Positions 9,667-18,254 of a DNA stretch of 61,211 bases are shown here, in pieces. Each line of letters opens with the position of its first letter. Position 1 is the stretch's first letter. Below the pieces are notes generated by a model. The model searched no databases. It had not been told where the DNA came from and was given only the letters and a program-made list of their open reading frames with translations. The stretch is from Burkholderiaceae bacterium (GTDB lineage Bacteria > Pseudomonadota > Gammaproteobacteria > Burkholderiales > Burkholderiaceae_E). Position numbers and translations under genes: made by a program. The DNA is taken from contig JAJPES010000012.1 of assembly GCA_021166725.1 (NCBI GenBank), positions 78,635 to 139,845 on the forward strand. Reading direction: 5' to 3'.

Positions 9667-9829
9667 CGCGGTGCTTCTTTGGTGGTATACGAATCGAATC
9701 CGGTTCGATGCAATGCTGCGTCTGTTCGAAGAAGCAGGTTTTGAAACCGAGCTCCGGCACGTGGAGCAATGGGCGCATTTGTCCCTCGATCGTCAGCGAC
9801 GACCCCAGTTATTCGGGATCGCCAGTTGA
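9638..9829 (+). pseudogene. Remnant of a methyltransferase-like C-terminus
   Basis: A 63-codon reading frame whose product (NRIRFDAMLRLFEEAGFETE, then a WAHLSL segment) resembles the last 50 or so residues of SAM-dependent methyltransferases, where a helix plus 'EEAGF' element closes the domain. Everything upstream, including the SAM motif, is missing, and the frame begins inside the end of asnB. Its TGA overlaps the TTG start of the next glycosyltransferase (TTGA at 9826-9829), the coupling used elsewhere in this operon. I infer a deletion that removed most of a methyltransferase gene and left its tail. The resemblance is by eye only. Confidence 0.35.
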
Positions 9830-10968
9830 AAATCGTTCTCTTCGCGAATACCGATTGGTATCTGTATAACTTCCGTCGTTCTTTGGCACTCGCCCTGCGC
9901 GACGCGGGGCACGATCTGTTGCTGGTTTCACCGGCTGGAGCATATGGCGAGCGGCTTCTGGAATTAGGTTTCCGCTGGCTTCCGGCGCCGATGAACCGAC
10001 GCAGCCTGAATCCAGCACGCGAACTCACCTTCGTGCTTTGGCTCGCGCGGTTGTTCAAGCGCGAGCGTGTCGAGCTCGTTCACGGCTTTACGATCAAGTC
10101 GGCTGTTTACGGTTCTCTGGCGGCTCGGTTGGCAGGGGTACGTTCCCGGGTGAGTGCCGTGGCCGGCATGGGTTATGTTTTTTCCAGCAACGATGCGAAG
10201 GCGAGAATGTTGCGCCTCCCGGTGCGGGCATTGATGCGCTCGGCGCTCGGCGGCAAGAGCGCACGATTGATCTTGCAGAACCCCGACGACGTTGCCCTCT
10301 TTCTCGATGCTCGGTTGATCGATGAGACGCAGGTACGTCTTATCCCGGGGTCCGGCGTGGATTGCAGGCGCTTTACGGTAGCTGGCGTCCGGGGGATTGG
10401 CGAGCCGCTACGGGTGCTGCTGGCCGCCCGACTGTTGTGGGACAAGGGTGTTGCCGAGTACGTGGAAGCCTCCCGGCGACTCCGAGCAGAAGGCCGACGA
10501 GTGCGTTTTCTGTTGGCGGGCGATCCTGATCCCGGAAACCCGGCTGCAGTGCCTGGGTCGATGGTGCGAGAGTGGGTGAACGATGGCCTGGTCGACTGGC
10601 TCGGGCATGTCGACGACATGCCAGCACTGCTCGGGTCGGTACACGCTGTGGCATTGCCCAGTTACTATCGAGAGGGACTGCCCAAGACCTTGATCGAAGC
10701 AGCTGCTTGCGGCCTCGCGCTTGTGACGACCGATATGCCGGGATGCCGGGAGGTCGTCGAGCATGAGGTCGATGGGCTTCGGGTGCCGGCGCGCGATCCA
10801 GTTGCGCTGGCGGCCGCGATCGCGAGGATTGACGACGATCCGGCGCTGGCTGCCCGGTTGGGCGCGGCAGCGCGGACCAAGGCGCTGGAGCGCTTCGATG
10901 AGCGGATCGTGATCGCAAGGACGATGGAGGTGTACGAGGAGCTTCGGCCGTCTTGCGTATCTTTGTGA
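9826..10968 (+). CDS. Glycosyltransferase family 4 (EPS)
   Basis: A 380-residue GT4 enzyme of the PglA/WbpX-like branch: KIVLFANTDWYLYNFRRSLA at the N-terminus, HGFTIKSAVYGSLAARLAG, AVAGMGYVF, and EGLPKTLIEAAACG as the donor-site motif. An in-frame ATG at 9769 would add 19 residues. I prefer the TTG at 9826 because its protein starts directly with the first beta strand and the codon overlaps the stop of the preceding frame. It probably adds an HexNAc-type or other sugar to the EPS unit. Specificity is inferred from family resemblance only. Confidence 0.85.
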   Translation: MKIVLFANTDWYLYNFRRSLALALRDAGHDLLLVSPAGAYGERLLELGFRWLPAPMNRRSLNPARELTFVLWLARLFKRERVELVHGFTIKSAVYGSLAARLAGVRSRVSAVAGMGYVFSSNDAKARMLRLPVRALMRSALGGKSARLILQNPDDVALFLDARLIDETQVRLIPGSGVDCRRFTVAGVRGIGEPLRVLLAARLLWDKGVAEYVEASRRLRAEGRRVRFLLAGDPDPGNPAAVPGSMVREWVNDGLVDWLGHVDDMPALLGSVHAVALPSYYREGLPKTLIEAAACGLALVTTDMPGCREVVEHEVDGLRVPARDPVALAAAIARIDDDPALAARLGAAARTKALERFDERIVIARTMEVYEELRPSCVSL

Positions 10969-11102
10969 TCCGAATCTCAAGTCGATGCGGGGCGCGCCTT
11001 CGTCGCCCGGCGTATACAGCGCCGGCGTTCGTGGACGCGCTGGAGCGTAACCAGTTGGTTGCAACCGCCTCGCGGCTTCCGGAAGCTCCGGAGTTGATCT
11101 GA
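10965..11102 (+). CDS. Small ORF coupled to the last EPS glycosyltransferase
   Basis: A 45-residue frame starting with a GTG that overlaps the preceding TGA (GTGA at 10965-10968). The product is arginine- and alanine-rich with the segment FVDALERNQLVATA. I do not recognise it. It could be a genuine coupled small protein, the remnant of a longer gene at the end of the EPS operon, or chance. The overlap is the only positive evidence. Confidence 0.2.
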   Translation: MIRISSRCGARLRRPAYTAPAFVDALERNQLVATASRLPEAPELI

Positions 11103-11118
11103 AGGCGATCGGGTTCTC

Positions 11119-12096
11119 TCACCCCGCCCGCAACGTCTCCGACGGCAGCTCCCCGTACCGCGCCCGGTACTCCGCTGCAAACCGCCCGAAGTGCGAATAA
11201 CCGACCGACAGCGCAACGTCGGTCACGTGCGTCCCCGGCCGCGCGTCTCGCAGCATCTCATGTGCCTTCGCCAACCGCTGCCCGCGCGCGAACTCCACCG
11301 GCGTCGTCTGCCGGTATCGGCGAAAGCCCGCGTACAGCGCTCGCGCGCTGATCCCGACGCGTTCCGCCAGCGCTCCGACCCCGCCTTCGAGCGTGGGGTC
11401 TTCCTCGATCATCTCTTCGGCACGGCGCACGAACGACGGTGCCGGCGCACGCGCTTCCGCTCGTAACGCTTCGCTGTAGTTGTGCGGCTGCACGAGCAGC
11501 AGCGTCGATATCAGCGCGTCGTCGAGCGTTCGGCGTCCGGCCGGTGAAGCCAGGTAGAACGACCGGGGCGTGAGCTCGGTCAGCAGGAATCGGATCAGGC
11601 CGTTCCACGTAGCGCCGCGATTGCTGGCTAGATCGAGTTGGGGCAGGAATTCGATGGGGCGCGAGGGCGTGTAGCCGAGCAGCGACGCGAGGCGCCGATC
11701 GAGCGCCGCACGCGGGATCTTGATCGAGAGTTTGCTGCACTCGTCGTCCCATTGCGTCTGCATCGGTTGCAGGCACGACTGCACGGAGGCGACGGACGGA
11801 TGCGATACGAGTTCCCATCGGGCCGTGCGGATCGTCGAGCTTCCCGCGATCGGCATGCCCACCAGGTAGAAGTCTTCGAGTGCGCCGGGATCGAGTCGCA
11901 CGGCGGTGCCGTAGCGCGCATAGAGGAGCACGGCCTCGTCGAGTTCCACGCTTCGGCAGCAGACATCGAGTCGTGCGCGCTCGTCGACGAGGTGCAGCGC
12001 GTGTGGCGACAGGATCCGGCAGAAGTGCCGACGCGCCTCCTCGAGATCCATCGTGCGAAAGGAGGGAAACGCGGCCAGCGGATCGTCGAAGTTCAT
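11119..12096 (-). CDS. AraC-family transcriptional regulator
   Basis: A 325-residue regulator. The first about 200 residues form an AraC_binding_2-like sensing domain; the last 100 hold two helix-turn-helix units (GVGALAERVGISARALYAGF, then VTDVALSVGYSHFGRFAAEY). The start is the ATG at 12096; a longer frame upstream runs into the divergent gene. It is divergent from the ThDP decarboxylase-like gene across 157 bp and most likely controls that gene and the ABC transporter behind it. The signal could be the transported aromatic or 2-oxo acid, which is an inference. Confidence 0.88.
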   Translation of the reverse strand: MNFDDPLAAFPSFRTMDLEEARRHFCRILSPHALHLVDERARLDVCCRSVELDEAVLLYARYGTAVRLDPGALEDFYLVGMPIAGSSTIRTARWELVSHPSVASVQSCLQPMQTQWDDECSKLSIKIPRAALDRRLASLLGYTPSRPIEFLPQLDLASNRGATWNGLIRFLLTELTPRSFYLASPAGRRTLDDALISTLLLVQPHNYSEALRAEARAPAPSFVRRAEEMIEEDPTLEGGVGALAERVGISARALYAGFRRYRQTTPVEFARGQRLAKAHEMLRDARPGTHVTDVALSVGYSHFGRFAAEYRARYGELPSETLRAG

Positions 12097-12253
12097 GGCG
12101 CGGCGCAATCCGGACAAATGCAGCGCGATCGGGATGGCCGATCGCGCGTACATCCTACAAGATGGCCGCAATACCCGTCCGGCACGTTGCGTACGTTGGT
12201 CGGAAGGCGGGCTTGCGCTTCGACGGTAGGCGCGCACCAACGAGAGGTACGAC

Positions 12254-13936
12254 ATGGCATCGGCGGCGAGCGAGGCGATCGCGGTGCTCGAGGCGAACGG
12301 CATCGATCGCATCTTCGGGAATCCCGGAACGACCGAAGTGCCGCTGCTCGATGCGACTGTCTCGTGCGGAATCGACTTCCATCTCTGCCTGCACGAGGGC
12401 GTTGCTGTGGCGATGGCGGACGGGTACGGGCGCGCGACGGACAGCGTCGGCGTGGTCATGGTGCATACGTCGGTGGGCACGGCGAATACGCTGGCGAATC
12501 TCGTGAACCTGCGCAGCGACCGTTCGCCGCTGCTCGTGATCGCCGGCGACAAGGACGATCGTCTTTCCGGGCGCGGCTGCTTCTGCGAGGTGCCCGATCT
12601 TCCCGGGCTCGTTCGCCAGGTGACCAAGGAGGCCTGGCGCGTAACGCTTCCGCAGAAGCTGCCCGAGCTCGTGCTGCGCGGGCTGAAGGTCGCGCGTGCG
12701 CCTGCACGCGGCCCCGTCTTCCTCGCCGTTCCCGAGAACTACATGGCGGCGGAGCTCGAGCCGGAATTCGTCGGTGCCTGTCGGCGCCGCGCTGACGATA
12801 TCCGGTTGCGCGCGCACCCGGACGATCTCGCGACGATCGTACGCGCGCTCGCCGGCGCCGAGCGCCCGCTGCTGGTCGCAGGAAACGGGATCGGTGCCGG
12901 TGAATCGTTGCCGCTTCTCGTCGAACTCGTCGAGCGCTTCCGCGTGCCGGTCGTCGGCGAGGAAGTCTTCACGACGAACGCGCTGAACTTCCCCACCGAT
13001 CATCGCTACTACCACGGCAACTTCTCGCCGCGCATGCGCGTGGTCGAGGACGCCGACGTCGTCGTCGCGATCGGAGCGCGCCTCTTCATGGAATACGCGT
13101 GGCCGTCGCAGCCGGCGCTGCGCTCCGGCGTGCGCCTGCTGCAGCTCGGCGCCGACGCCGATGAACTCGGCAAGATCTATCCGGCGGAACTCGCCGTGCT
13201 GGCCGACGTCGACGATGCCATTCGCGGGATGCATCGGATCGCTGCCGAAGTTCCGGCTCCGGATGCATCGGCGCTCGAATACCGTCATGAACGCGCGCTT
13301 GCGCGGAACAGGCCTGCCGGCGCTGTCTCGGACCCTGCGGACGCCGCGCCGTCTGCGGCACTTTCTTCGGCCGAAAACCGGATGCGTCCGACGCGTCTGC
13401 TCGAACGGATGGATGCGATCCTGCCCGACGACGTCGTCATCGTCGACGAGTCGGTGCTCTCTAAGTCGATGATGCAGGCTCGCTTCCGGCTCGGCGGCGG
13501 GCGCTCGTACTTCGGTACCTCGGGCGGTGGGCTCGGATGGGGCATTCCGGCGGCGATCGGGGTGCAGCTCGGAATGCCCGGGCGTCGCGTCGTCGCCTTC
13601 GTCGGCGATGGCGGCGCGCTCTTCAACATCCAGGCTCTCTGGACCGCAGCGCATCTGCACGCTCCGATCGTCGTCGTGATCGTCAACAACGACGGGTACA
13701 TGGCGGTGCGACGCGGCTTGCGTGAATTCGACGAAGCGGCGCAGCGCGCACGGCGTTTTCCCGGCACGTCGTTCTCGGGCCCGTCGATCGACTTGCCGGC
13801 GATCGCGCGCGGCTTCGGCGTGCGGGCTGTGTCGGTGCGTTCGGAGGAAGAGCTCACCGACGCGCTGCGCGCGTCGCTCGACTCGAGCGAGCCTGCCCTG
13901 ATCGACGCGCACGTCGTTTCGTCCCACTATTACTGA
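12254..13936 (+). CDS. Thiamine-diphosphate enzyme, benzoylformate-decarboxylase-like
   Basis: A 560-residue ThDP-dependent enzyme. The N-terminal domain aligns by eye, nearly residue for residue, with benzoylformate decarboxylase: FGNPGTTEVP (residues 21-30), catalytic Glu48 in LCLHEGVAVAMADGYG, and His71 in VMVHTSVGTANT, matching the BFD active-site His70. The position of BFD Ser26 is Thr here. The ThDP/Mg site is VGDGG through VIVNNDGY near residues 447-480. It could decarboxylate an aryl or branched 2-oxo acid, or be a carboligase of the acetolactate synthase group. It leads a run of genes with an ABC importer and is divergent from an AraC regulator. Confidence 0.8.
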   Translation: MASAASEAIAVLEANGIDRIFGNPGTTEVPLLDATVSCGIDFHLCLHEGVAVAMADGYGRATDSVGVVMVHTSVGTANTLANLVNLRSDRSPLLVIAGDKDDRLSGRGCFCEVPDLPGLVRQVTKEAWRVTLPQKLPELVLRGLKVARAPARGPVFLAVPENYMAAELEPEFVGACRRRADDIRLRAHPDDLATIVRALAGAERPLLVAGNGIGAGESLPLLVELVERFRVPVVGEEVFTTNALNFPTDHRYYHGNFSPRMRVVEDADVVVAIGARLFMEYAWPSQPALRSGVRLLQLGADADELGKIYPAELAVLADVDDAIRGMHRIAAEVPAPDASALEYRHERALARNRPAGAVSDPADAAPSAALSSAENRMRPTRLLERMDAILPDDVVIVDESVLSKSMMQARFRLGGGRSYFGTSGGGLGWGIPAAIGVQLGMPGRRVVAFVGDGGALFNIQALWTAAHLHAPIVVVIVNNDGYMAVRRGLREFDEAAQRARRFPGTSFSGPSIDLPAIARGFGVRAVSVRSEEELTDALRASLDSSEPALIDAHVVSSHYY

Positions 13937-13969
13937 CAACCACCGGAAGAGCCGTAGAGGAGGAATGCC

Positions 13970-14950
13970 ATGCGACAAACCGTGAATCTCGCTCTCCTGC
14001 TGACCGCGCTGCTCGCTTTCGCCCTCGGTGTGCGAGCCTTTGCCGCCGGTGGCGACTCGACTGCGGGAGGAAGCACCTCGGCTGCGGGCACTACCCCCAC
14101 GAAAATCACTGTCGGTGTCTTGAACGTCTCGGACGCCGCTCCGCTCTTCCTTGCGATCGCCGATGGAACCTTCGCCCGTCACGGCCTTTCGGTAGAGACG
14201 ACGCCCGCGCCGGGAGCCGCGCAGGCGACTTCCGGACTCGTTTCCGGCGACATGCAATTCGCGTTCGGAAGCTACGTCCCGTTCATCCTGGCGGCGCAAC
14301 GCGGCGTGCAACTGAGAATCGCCGCGCCCGCCGACGACGTGAACGACGCCTTCAGTCGCGTCGTCGTCGCCAAGGACAGTCCGTTGCGGACGGTGGCCGA
14401 CCTGAAGGGCAAGCGGATCGCCGTATCGGCGTTGATCAACTTCGGGACGCTGGGCATCCAGGAGTCGCTGAAGGCCGCAGGCGTGGACCCGAAGAGCGTC
14501 ACCTTCGTGACCTTCCCGTTCCCGAACATGATGTCGGCGTTGGAGCACGGGCAGGTGGACGCGGCGTGGCTCGTCGAACCGTTCCTCACGCAGGCGCGCG
14601 ATTCCGGCAATACGCGGGATCTTTTCGACCCGTTCGGTGGCACGATGCAGGGCGTGCCGGCGGCCGGGTTCATGATGACGGCCGCCTACGCGAAGGCGAA
14701 CCCCGACGTCGTTTCCCGATTCAAGCGCGCGATGGCCGAAGCGAGCCGGCGCGCGGCGGCCGACCCCGCAACGGTTCGCCGGATCATTCCGACCTTCACG
14801 AAGATCCCCGAGTCGATGGCGGCGAAGATCGGGCTGCCGGCCTACACCGCGGTACTGGATCCCGCTAAGCTGCAGCACCTGGCGGATCTGATGGCGAGCG
14901 ACGGCCTGCTCGCGAGCCGGTTCGATGTCTCCGTATTTTTCGGCGACTGA
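13970..14950 (+). CDS. ABC transporter substrate-binding protein (NMT1/SsuA/TauA type)
   Basis: A periplasmic binding protein of 326 residues. It begins with a typical signal peptide (LALLLTALLAFALGVRAFAA) and has no lipobox cysteine. The mature part starts with ITVGVLNVSDAAPLFLAIADG, the strand-and-pocket pattern of aliphatic sulfonate, taurine, nitrate and aromatic-acid receptors. AGGAGG lies a few bases before the ATG. It delivers an organic anion to the two permeases and ATPase encoded directly downstream. The ligand is unknown; co-location with the decarboxylase suggests a 2-oxo acid or aryl carboxylate. Confidence 0.87.
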   Translation: MRQTVNLALLLTALLAFALGVRAFAAGGDSTAGGSTSAAGTTPTKITVGVLNVSDAAPLFLAIADGTFARHGLSVETTPAPGAAQATSGLVSGDMQFAFGSYVPFILAAQRGVQLRIAAPADDVNDAFSRVVVAKDSPLRTVADLKGKRIAVSALINFGTLGIQESLKAAGVDPKSVTFVTFPFPNMMSALEHGQVDAAWLVEPFLTQARDSGNTRDLFDPFGGTMQGVPAAGFMMTAAYAKANPDVVSRFKRAMAEASRRAAADPATVRRIIPTFTKIPESMAAKIGLPAYTAVLDPAKLQHLADLMASDGLLASRFDVSVFFGD

Positions 14951-15902
14951 GCTTCGGCGATCGAGCTTTGGTGACCGAGCCTTGGTGACTGAGACGAACG
15001 CATTGCCCGCGGTCGTGTCGGCAACCGGACGCGCTGCCGTGTCCTCCACCGTTGGTGCAGCGGACCGCGCGCTCGGCCGATCCGGCGTCTCGACGTCCGC
15101 GAACCCTCGTCGCCCATCCTCCGCAGGCAGGCGCAGCGCGACGCGCCGTGTTGTCGGTGTCGTCGGCGTTCTCGCGCTCGGCGAGCTGGTCACGCGCTTC
15201 GGTATCACCGATCCGCAGTACGTTCCCTACGTCTCGACGGTCCTGAAGCGGATGTTCGAGTTGTGCGTGGACGTGCGCTTCCTCTCGCAAACCGCGGACA
15301 CGATCCAGGCATGGCTCATCGGCCTCGGGCTGTCCGTCGTCGTCGGCGTCGCGCTCGGGTTCGCGATCGGTTCGAACCGCTTTCTCGACAAATCGTTCCG
15401 CGCGCTCTTCGATTTCATCCGACCGATTCCGTCCGTCGCGCTGATCCCGCTCGGCCTGCTCGTGCTCGGCCAGGGCCTGCAGTTGAAGATCGCGCTCATC
15501 GTGTACGCAGCCGCGTGGCCGGTGTTGTACAACGTCGTTTCGGCGATCCGCTCGATCGACCGCGTGCAGCACGACACCGCGCGTGTCTTCCGGATCGGCC
15601 GCGTCGCGCGCTTCGTGCACGTCTTCCTGCCATCGACGCTGCCGAACCTGGCGACCGGGATCCGGGTCGCCTCGCCGATCGCACTGGTACTGGCCATCAG
15701 CGTCGAGATGCTCGGCGGCAGTCGCAGCGGTCTCGGTGTCTGGATCCTCGATGCCAACACGGGTGCCGGACGCGCCGACCTCGTCTTCGCGGGTACCGCG
15801 ATCGCGGGCCTGCTCGGTGCGTCGAGCAACTGGATACTGGCGACCGTCGAGCGGAGGCTGCTGCCCTGGCATCCGTCGTATCGGACCGAGGCCGCGAGAT
15901 GA
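14925..15902 (+). CDS. ABC transporter permease (SsuC/TauC type)
   Basis: An inner-membrane permease with the BPD_transp_1 fold. The EAA-type loop is near IRSIDRVQHDTARVFRIG. The frame from ATG 14925 gives 325 residues, about 60 more than usual, and the surplus N-terminus is low-complexity and partly encoded by a 14-bp tandem repeat. Later starts (TTG 14982, GTG 14985, TTG 15003) are possible and may be the true ones. It overlaps the binding-protein gene and ends in an ATGA overlap with the second permease. Confidence 0.85.
   Translation: MSPYFSATELRRSSFGDRALVTETNALPAVVSATGRAAVSSTVGAADRALGRSGVSTSANPRRPSSAGRRSATRRVVGVVGVLALGELVTRFGITDPQYVPYVSTVLKRMFELCVDVRFLSQTADTIQAWLIGLGLSVVVGVALGFAIGSNRFLDKSFRALFDFIRPIPSVALIPLGLLVLGQGLQLKIALIVYAAAWPVLYNVVSAIRSIDRVQHDTARVFRIGRVARFVHVFLPSTLPNLATGIRVASPIALVLAISVEMLGGSRSGLGVWILDANTGAGRADLVFAGTAIAGLLGASSNWILATVERRLLPWHPSYRTEAAR
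14945..15000 (+). repeat. 14-bp tandem repeat across the binding-protein/permease junction
   Basis: Four tandem 14-bp units: GACTGAGCTTCGGC, GATCGAGCTTTGGT, GACCGAGCCTTGGT and GACTGAGACGAACG, the last diverging at its end. They cover the stop codon of the binding-protein gene and the 5' part of the permease frame. Fourteen is not a multiple of three, so a change in copy number would shift any frame that starts upstream. Confidence 0.75.
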
Positions 15903-16708
15903 CTGCAACGGCTTCGCCGCGATGGCGCCTGTCGCGCGCCTTCGTCACCCATGTCTGGGTGCTGGTCGTCGCGGCGCTCGTATGGGAAGTCGTCGCGCGT
16001 TCCGTGCAGGTCTTCTATTTCCCGCCGTTGACGACGGTGCTGGAGCACGCGCGGCAGATGTGGTTCTCCGGCCCGGTGTCGAGCGCGTGGCTCACGCAGG
16101 GTTTCCTGATCGACGTCGTGTCGAGCCTGCAGCGCGTCGTGCTCGGACTCGCGCTCGCACTCGTCGTCGGCGTCACGCTAGGCACGCTGATCGGCCTGAT
16201 GCCCCGCGCCGGCGACTTCGTCGATCCGACGCTGCAGCTCATGCGGTCGGTGCCGCCGGTCGCGCTGGTGCCGATCTTCATGCTCCTCTTCGGAATCGGA
16301 TCCGGCATGCGGATCACGCTGATCGCGTTCACCTCGGTCTGGCCGATTTTGCTGAATGCGATCACCGGCGTGCGTTCCGTCGAGCCGATGTTCCACGCGA
16401 CGGCACGCGTGTTCCGCATCGGCATCGCCAGGCGCCTGAGGTACATCGTGCTGCCCGCCAGCGCGCCGCTCGTGCTGGCCGGTTTGCGCGTGAGCACCGC
16501 GCTGGCGCTGATCGTGATGGTGCTGTCCGAGATGGTCGCCGCCACGAGCGGGATCGGCTACCGGTTGATGTTCGAGCAGCAGAGTTTCGCGCTCGCCAAC
16601 ATGTGGGCGTGCATCGTTCTGCTGGGAGTGATCGGCTACCTTCTCAATGCGATCGTCACGATGATCGAGAGAAGAATCCTTCGGTGGCAACCGGGGCTGC
16701 GGGAGTAG
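15899..16708 (+). CDS. ABC transporter permease (second subunit)
   Basis: A 269-residue permease with about six transmembrane helices and the cytoplasmic EAA loop (VRSVEPMFHATARVFRIG), almost the same as in the first permease. The two genes are therefore paralogs that probably form a heterodimeric channel, whereas most Ssu/Tau systems use a homodimer. The ATG overlaps the upstream TGA. The ATPase gene follows after 6 bases. Confidence 0.88.
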   Translation: MTATASPRWRLSRAFVTHVWVLVVAALVWEVVARSVQVFYFPPLTTVLEHARQMWFSGPVSSAWLTQGFLIDVVSSLQRVVLGLALALVVGVTLGTLIGLMPRAGDFVDPTLQLMRSVPPVALVPIFMLLFGIGSGMRITLIAFTSVWPILLNAITGVRSVEPMFHATARVFRIGIARRLRYIVLPASAPLVLAGLRVSTALALIVMVLSEMVAATSGIGYRLMFEQQSFALANMWACIVLLGVIGYLLNAIVTMIERRILRWQPGLRE

Positions 16709-16714
16709 GAAGAG

Positions 16715-17539
16715 ATGGACGTTGCGCTTTCTCCCGGGGACGTTTCGTCGGCGGTTCTCCGCGTCGAGAATCTGAGCCACTCGTACGGTCGTGGCCCGCG
16801 CGCCGTCCCGATTCTGGACGAAATCGCTTTCGAGGTGCAGCGCAACCAGATCGTTTCGCTGGTCGGCCCCTCGGGCTGCGGAAAGACGACGTTGCTCTAT
16901 TCGATTTCGGGTCTGCTGCGCCCGTCGGCGGGCCGCATCCTGCTCGACGGAGTGCCGGTTCAGGGTGTCCCGCAGGGGCTGGCGATGGTGTTCCAGGATT
17001 ACAGCCGGTCGCTCTATCCCTGGATGTCGATCGACCGCAACGTCGATTTTCCGCTGGCGGCGGCGGGGCTGCCCAGGAGCGAACGTCGCGATCGCGTCGA
17101 GGAGTGCCTCGACGCCGTCGGTCTGCACGGGCACGGCGGGAAGTATCCGTGGCAGCTCTCGGGCGGAATGCAGCAGCGTGCGGCGATCGCGCGCGCGCTG
17201 GCCTGTCGGCCGGACATGCTGCTGATGGACGAACCGTTCGCATCGGTCGATGCGCAGACCCGCGAGGACCTCGAGGATCTCGTCTTGTCGGTTCGCAAGC
17301 GCTTCGACATGACGATTCTCTTCATCACGCACGATATCGACGAGAGCGTCTACTTGTCGGATCGCGTGATCGTGTTGTCGAAGTCGCCGACTTGTGTGCA
17401 GGACCAGGTGAAAGTGCAGTTCCCCGATGAGCGCGACCAGATCGGAACGCGCAGCCTTGCGGAGTTCGGCGTCCTGCGCGCACACATCGCTTCGCTGATC
17501 CGGGGAGCGGGTGCTGCGGCCTCGGCGCGGCGACAATAG
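16715..17539 (+). CDS. ABC transporter ATP-binding protein (SsuB/TauB type)
   Basis: A 274-residue ATPase that powers the two permeases. Walker A is GPSGCGKTT, the signature is LSGGMQQR, Walker B is MLLMDEPFASVD, and the switch histidine is in LFITHDIDESVYL. The C-terminal tail (about the last 45 residues) is longer than the minimal domain. It is the last gene of the transporter operon. Confidence 0.9.
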   Translation: MDVALSPGDVSSAVLRVENLSHSYGRGPRAVPILDEIAFEVQRNQIVSLVGPSGCGKTTLLYSISGLLRPSAGRILLDGVPVQGVPQGLAMVFQDYSRSLYPWMSIDRNVDFPLAAAGLPRSERRDRVEECLDAVGLHGHGGKYPWQLSGGMQQRAAIARALACRPDMLLMDEPFASVDAQTREDLEDLVLSVRKRFDMTILFITHDIDESVYLSDRVIVLSKSPTCVQDQVKVQFPDERDQIGTRSLAEFGVLRAHIASLIRGAGAAASARRQ

Positions 17540-17621
17540 CGCTCCGATGCCGCCAGCCGAGCGGAAAATGGCCGACGACGGCTCGTCTCATTCACATGTA
17601 TAGAGGCTCACGTGACCGTTG

Positions 17622-17655
17622 TTGACAACTGTCCCGTCTCGAAGGACACTTGTCC
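17622..17655 (+). promoter_or_regulatory. Candidate autoregulatory operator/promoter of the Xre-RES pair
   Basis: ACAACTGTCC (17625-17634) and GGACACTTGT (17644-17653) form a 10-bp inverted repeat with one mismatch and a 9-bp spacer. The right arm lies in a smaller palindrome, GGACACTTGTCC (17644-17655). TTGACA at 17622-17627 fits a -35 box; the -10 region is weak. Antitoxins of this class usually repress their own promoter through such a repeat. If this promoter is used, transcription starts close to or after the upstream TTG, favouring the GTG start at 17680. Confidence 0.5.
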
Positions 17656-17679
17656 TCGGCAGTACAACGAGGGATCGCT

Positions 17680-18246
17680 GTGGAGGCTCGTGAAGCGGAT
17701 GCCCGGTCGCGTCGAAAGAGTGCAGCCAGGACCTCGCAGCCCGACGTCGCGAAGCTTCGACCGGAAGAAAGCCGCGACCCGAAGACTTTCGTCGAGCGGG
17801 AGCAGCTGTTCTATGCGCGGTCCCGCGACCTCCTCGGCGGCCGAAAATACTGGCGGCACGAGCTGACCAGCAAGTCGTCCATTCACGCTGCCATCGTGAA
17901 GGGCGTTCCTTATGGGGCGCTCGTCTTCTTCGTGGATCAGGTCGAGGAGATCGACGAAGAAGACGTCGAGAAGGTGCTCGGTATCAGTGCGCGAACGATG
18001 CGTCGCCAGCGCGAGACGCCCGACAAGCCGATGCCGCCGGATCTGGCGAGCAAGGCCTGGCTCTTTGCAGAAACCCTGGCCAAGGCAACGGAGATTTTCG
18101 GCAGCAGAGAAGAAGCAGAGCGATGGATGTCGAGGCCGGCGATGGGCCTCGACGGCCAGCGTCCCATCGATCTGCTGCGGACGGTGCAAGGAGCAGAACT
18201 GGTGGACGATTTCCTGGGCCGACTCGAGTACGGGGTCTATTCCTGA
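17680..18246 (+). CDS. Xre/MbcA/ParS-family antitoxin
   Basis: The antitoxin of a type II pair (188 residues from GTG 17680, 198 from TTG 17650). The N-terminal part contains a diverged Xre-like HTH around VEEIDEEDVEKVLGISARTM. The C-terminal part is the DUF2384-type toxin-binding domain, with ATEIFGSREEAERWMSRPAM and RPIDLLRTVQGAELVDDFL, the usual family motif. It neutralises the RES toxin encoded 8 bases downstream and should repress the operon. GAGGGAT precedes the GTG. Confidence 0.85.
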   Translation: MEAREADARSRRKSAARTSQPDVAKLRPEESRDPKTFVEREQLFYARSRDLLGGRKYWRHELTSKSSIHAAIVKGVPYGALVFFVDQVEEIDEEDVEKVLGISARTMRRQRETPDKPMPPDLASKAWLFAETLAKATEIFGSREEAERWMSRPAMGLDGQRPIDLLRTVQGAELVDDFLGRLEYGVYS

Positions 18247-18254
18247 GCTCTGGC

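Noticed and set aside
12155..15208. Open frame of about 1,000 codons antisense to the decarboxylase-like and ABC genes
   Set aside because: Low-complexity Arg-rich product, and it opposes well-supported genes over its whole length.
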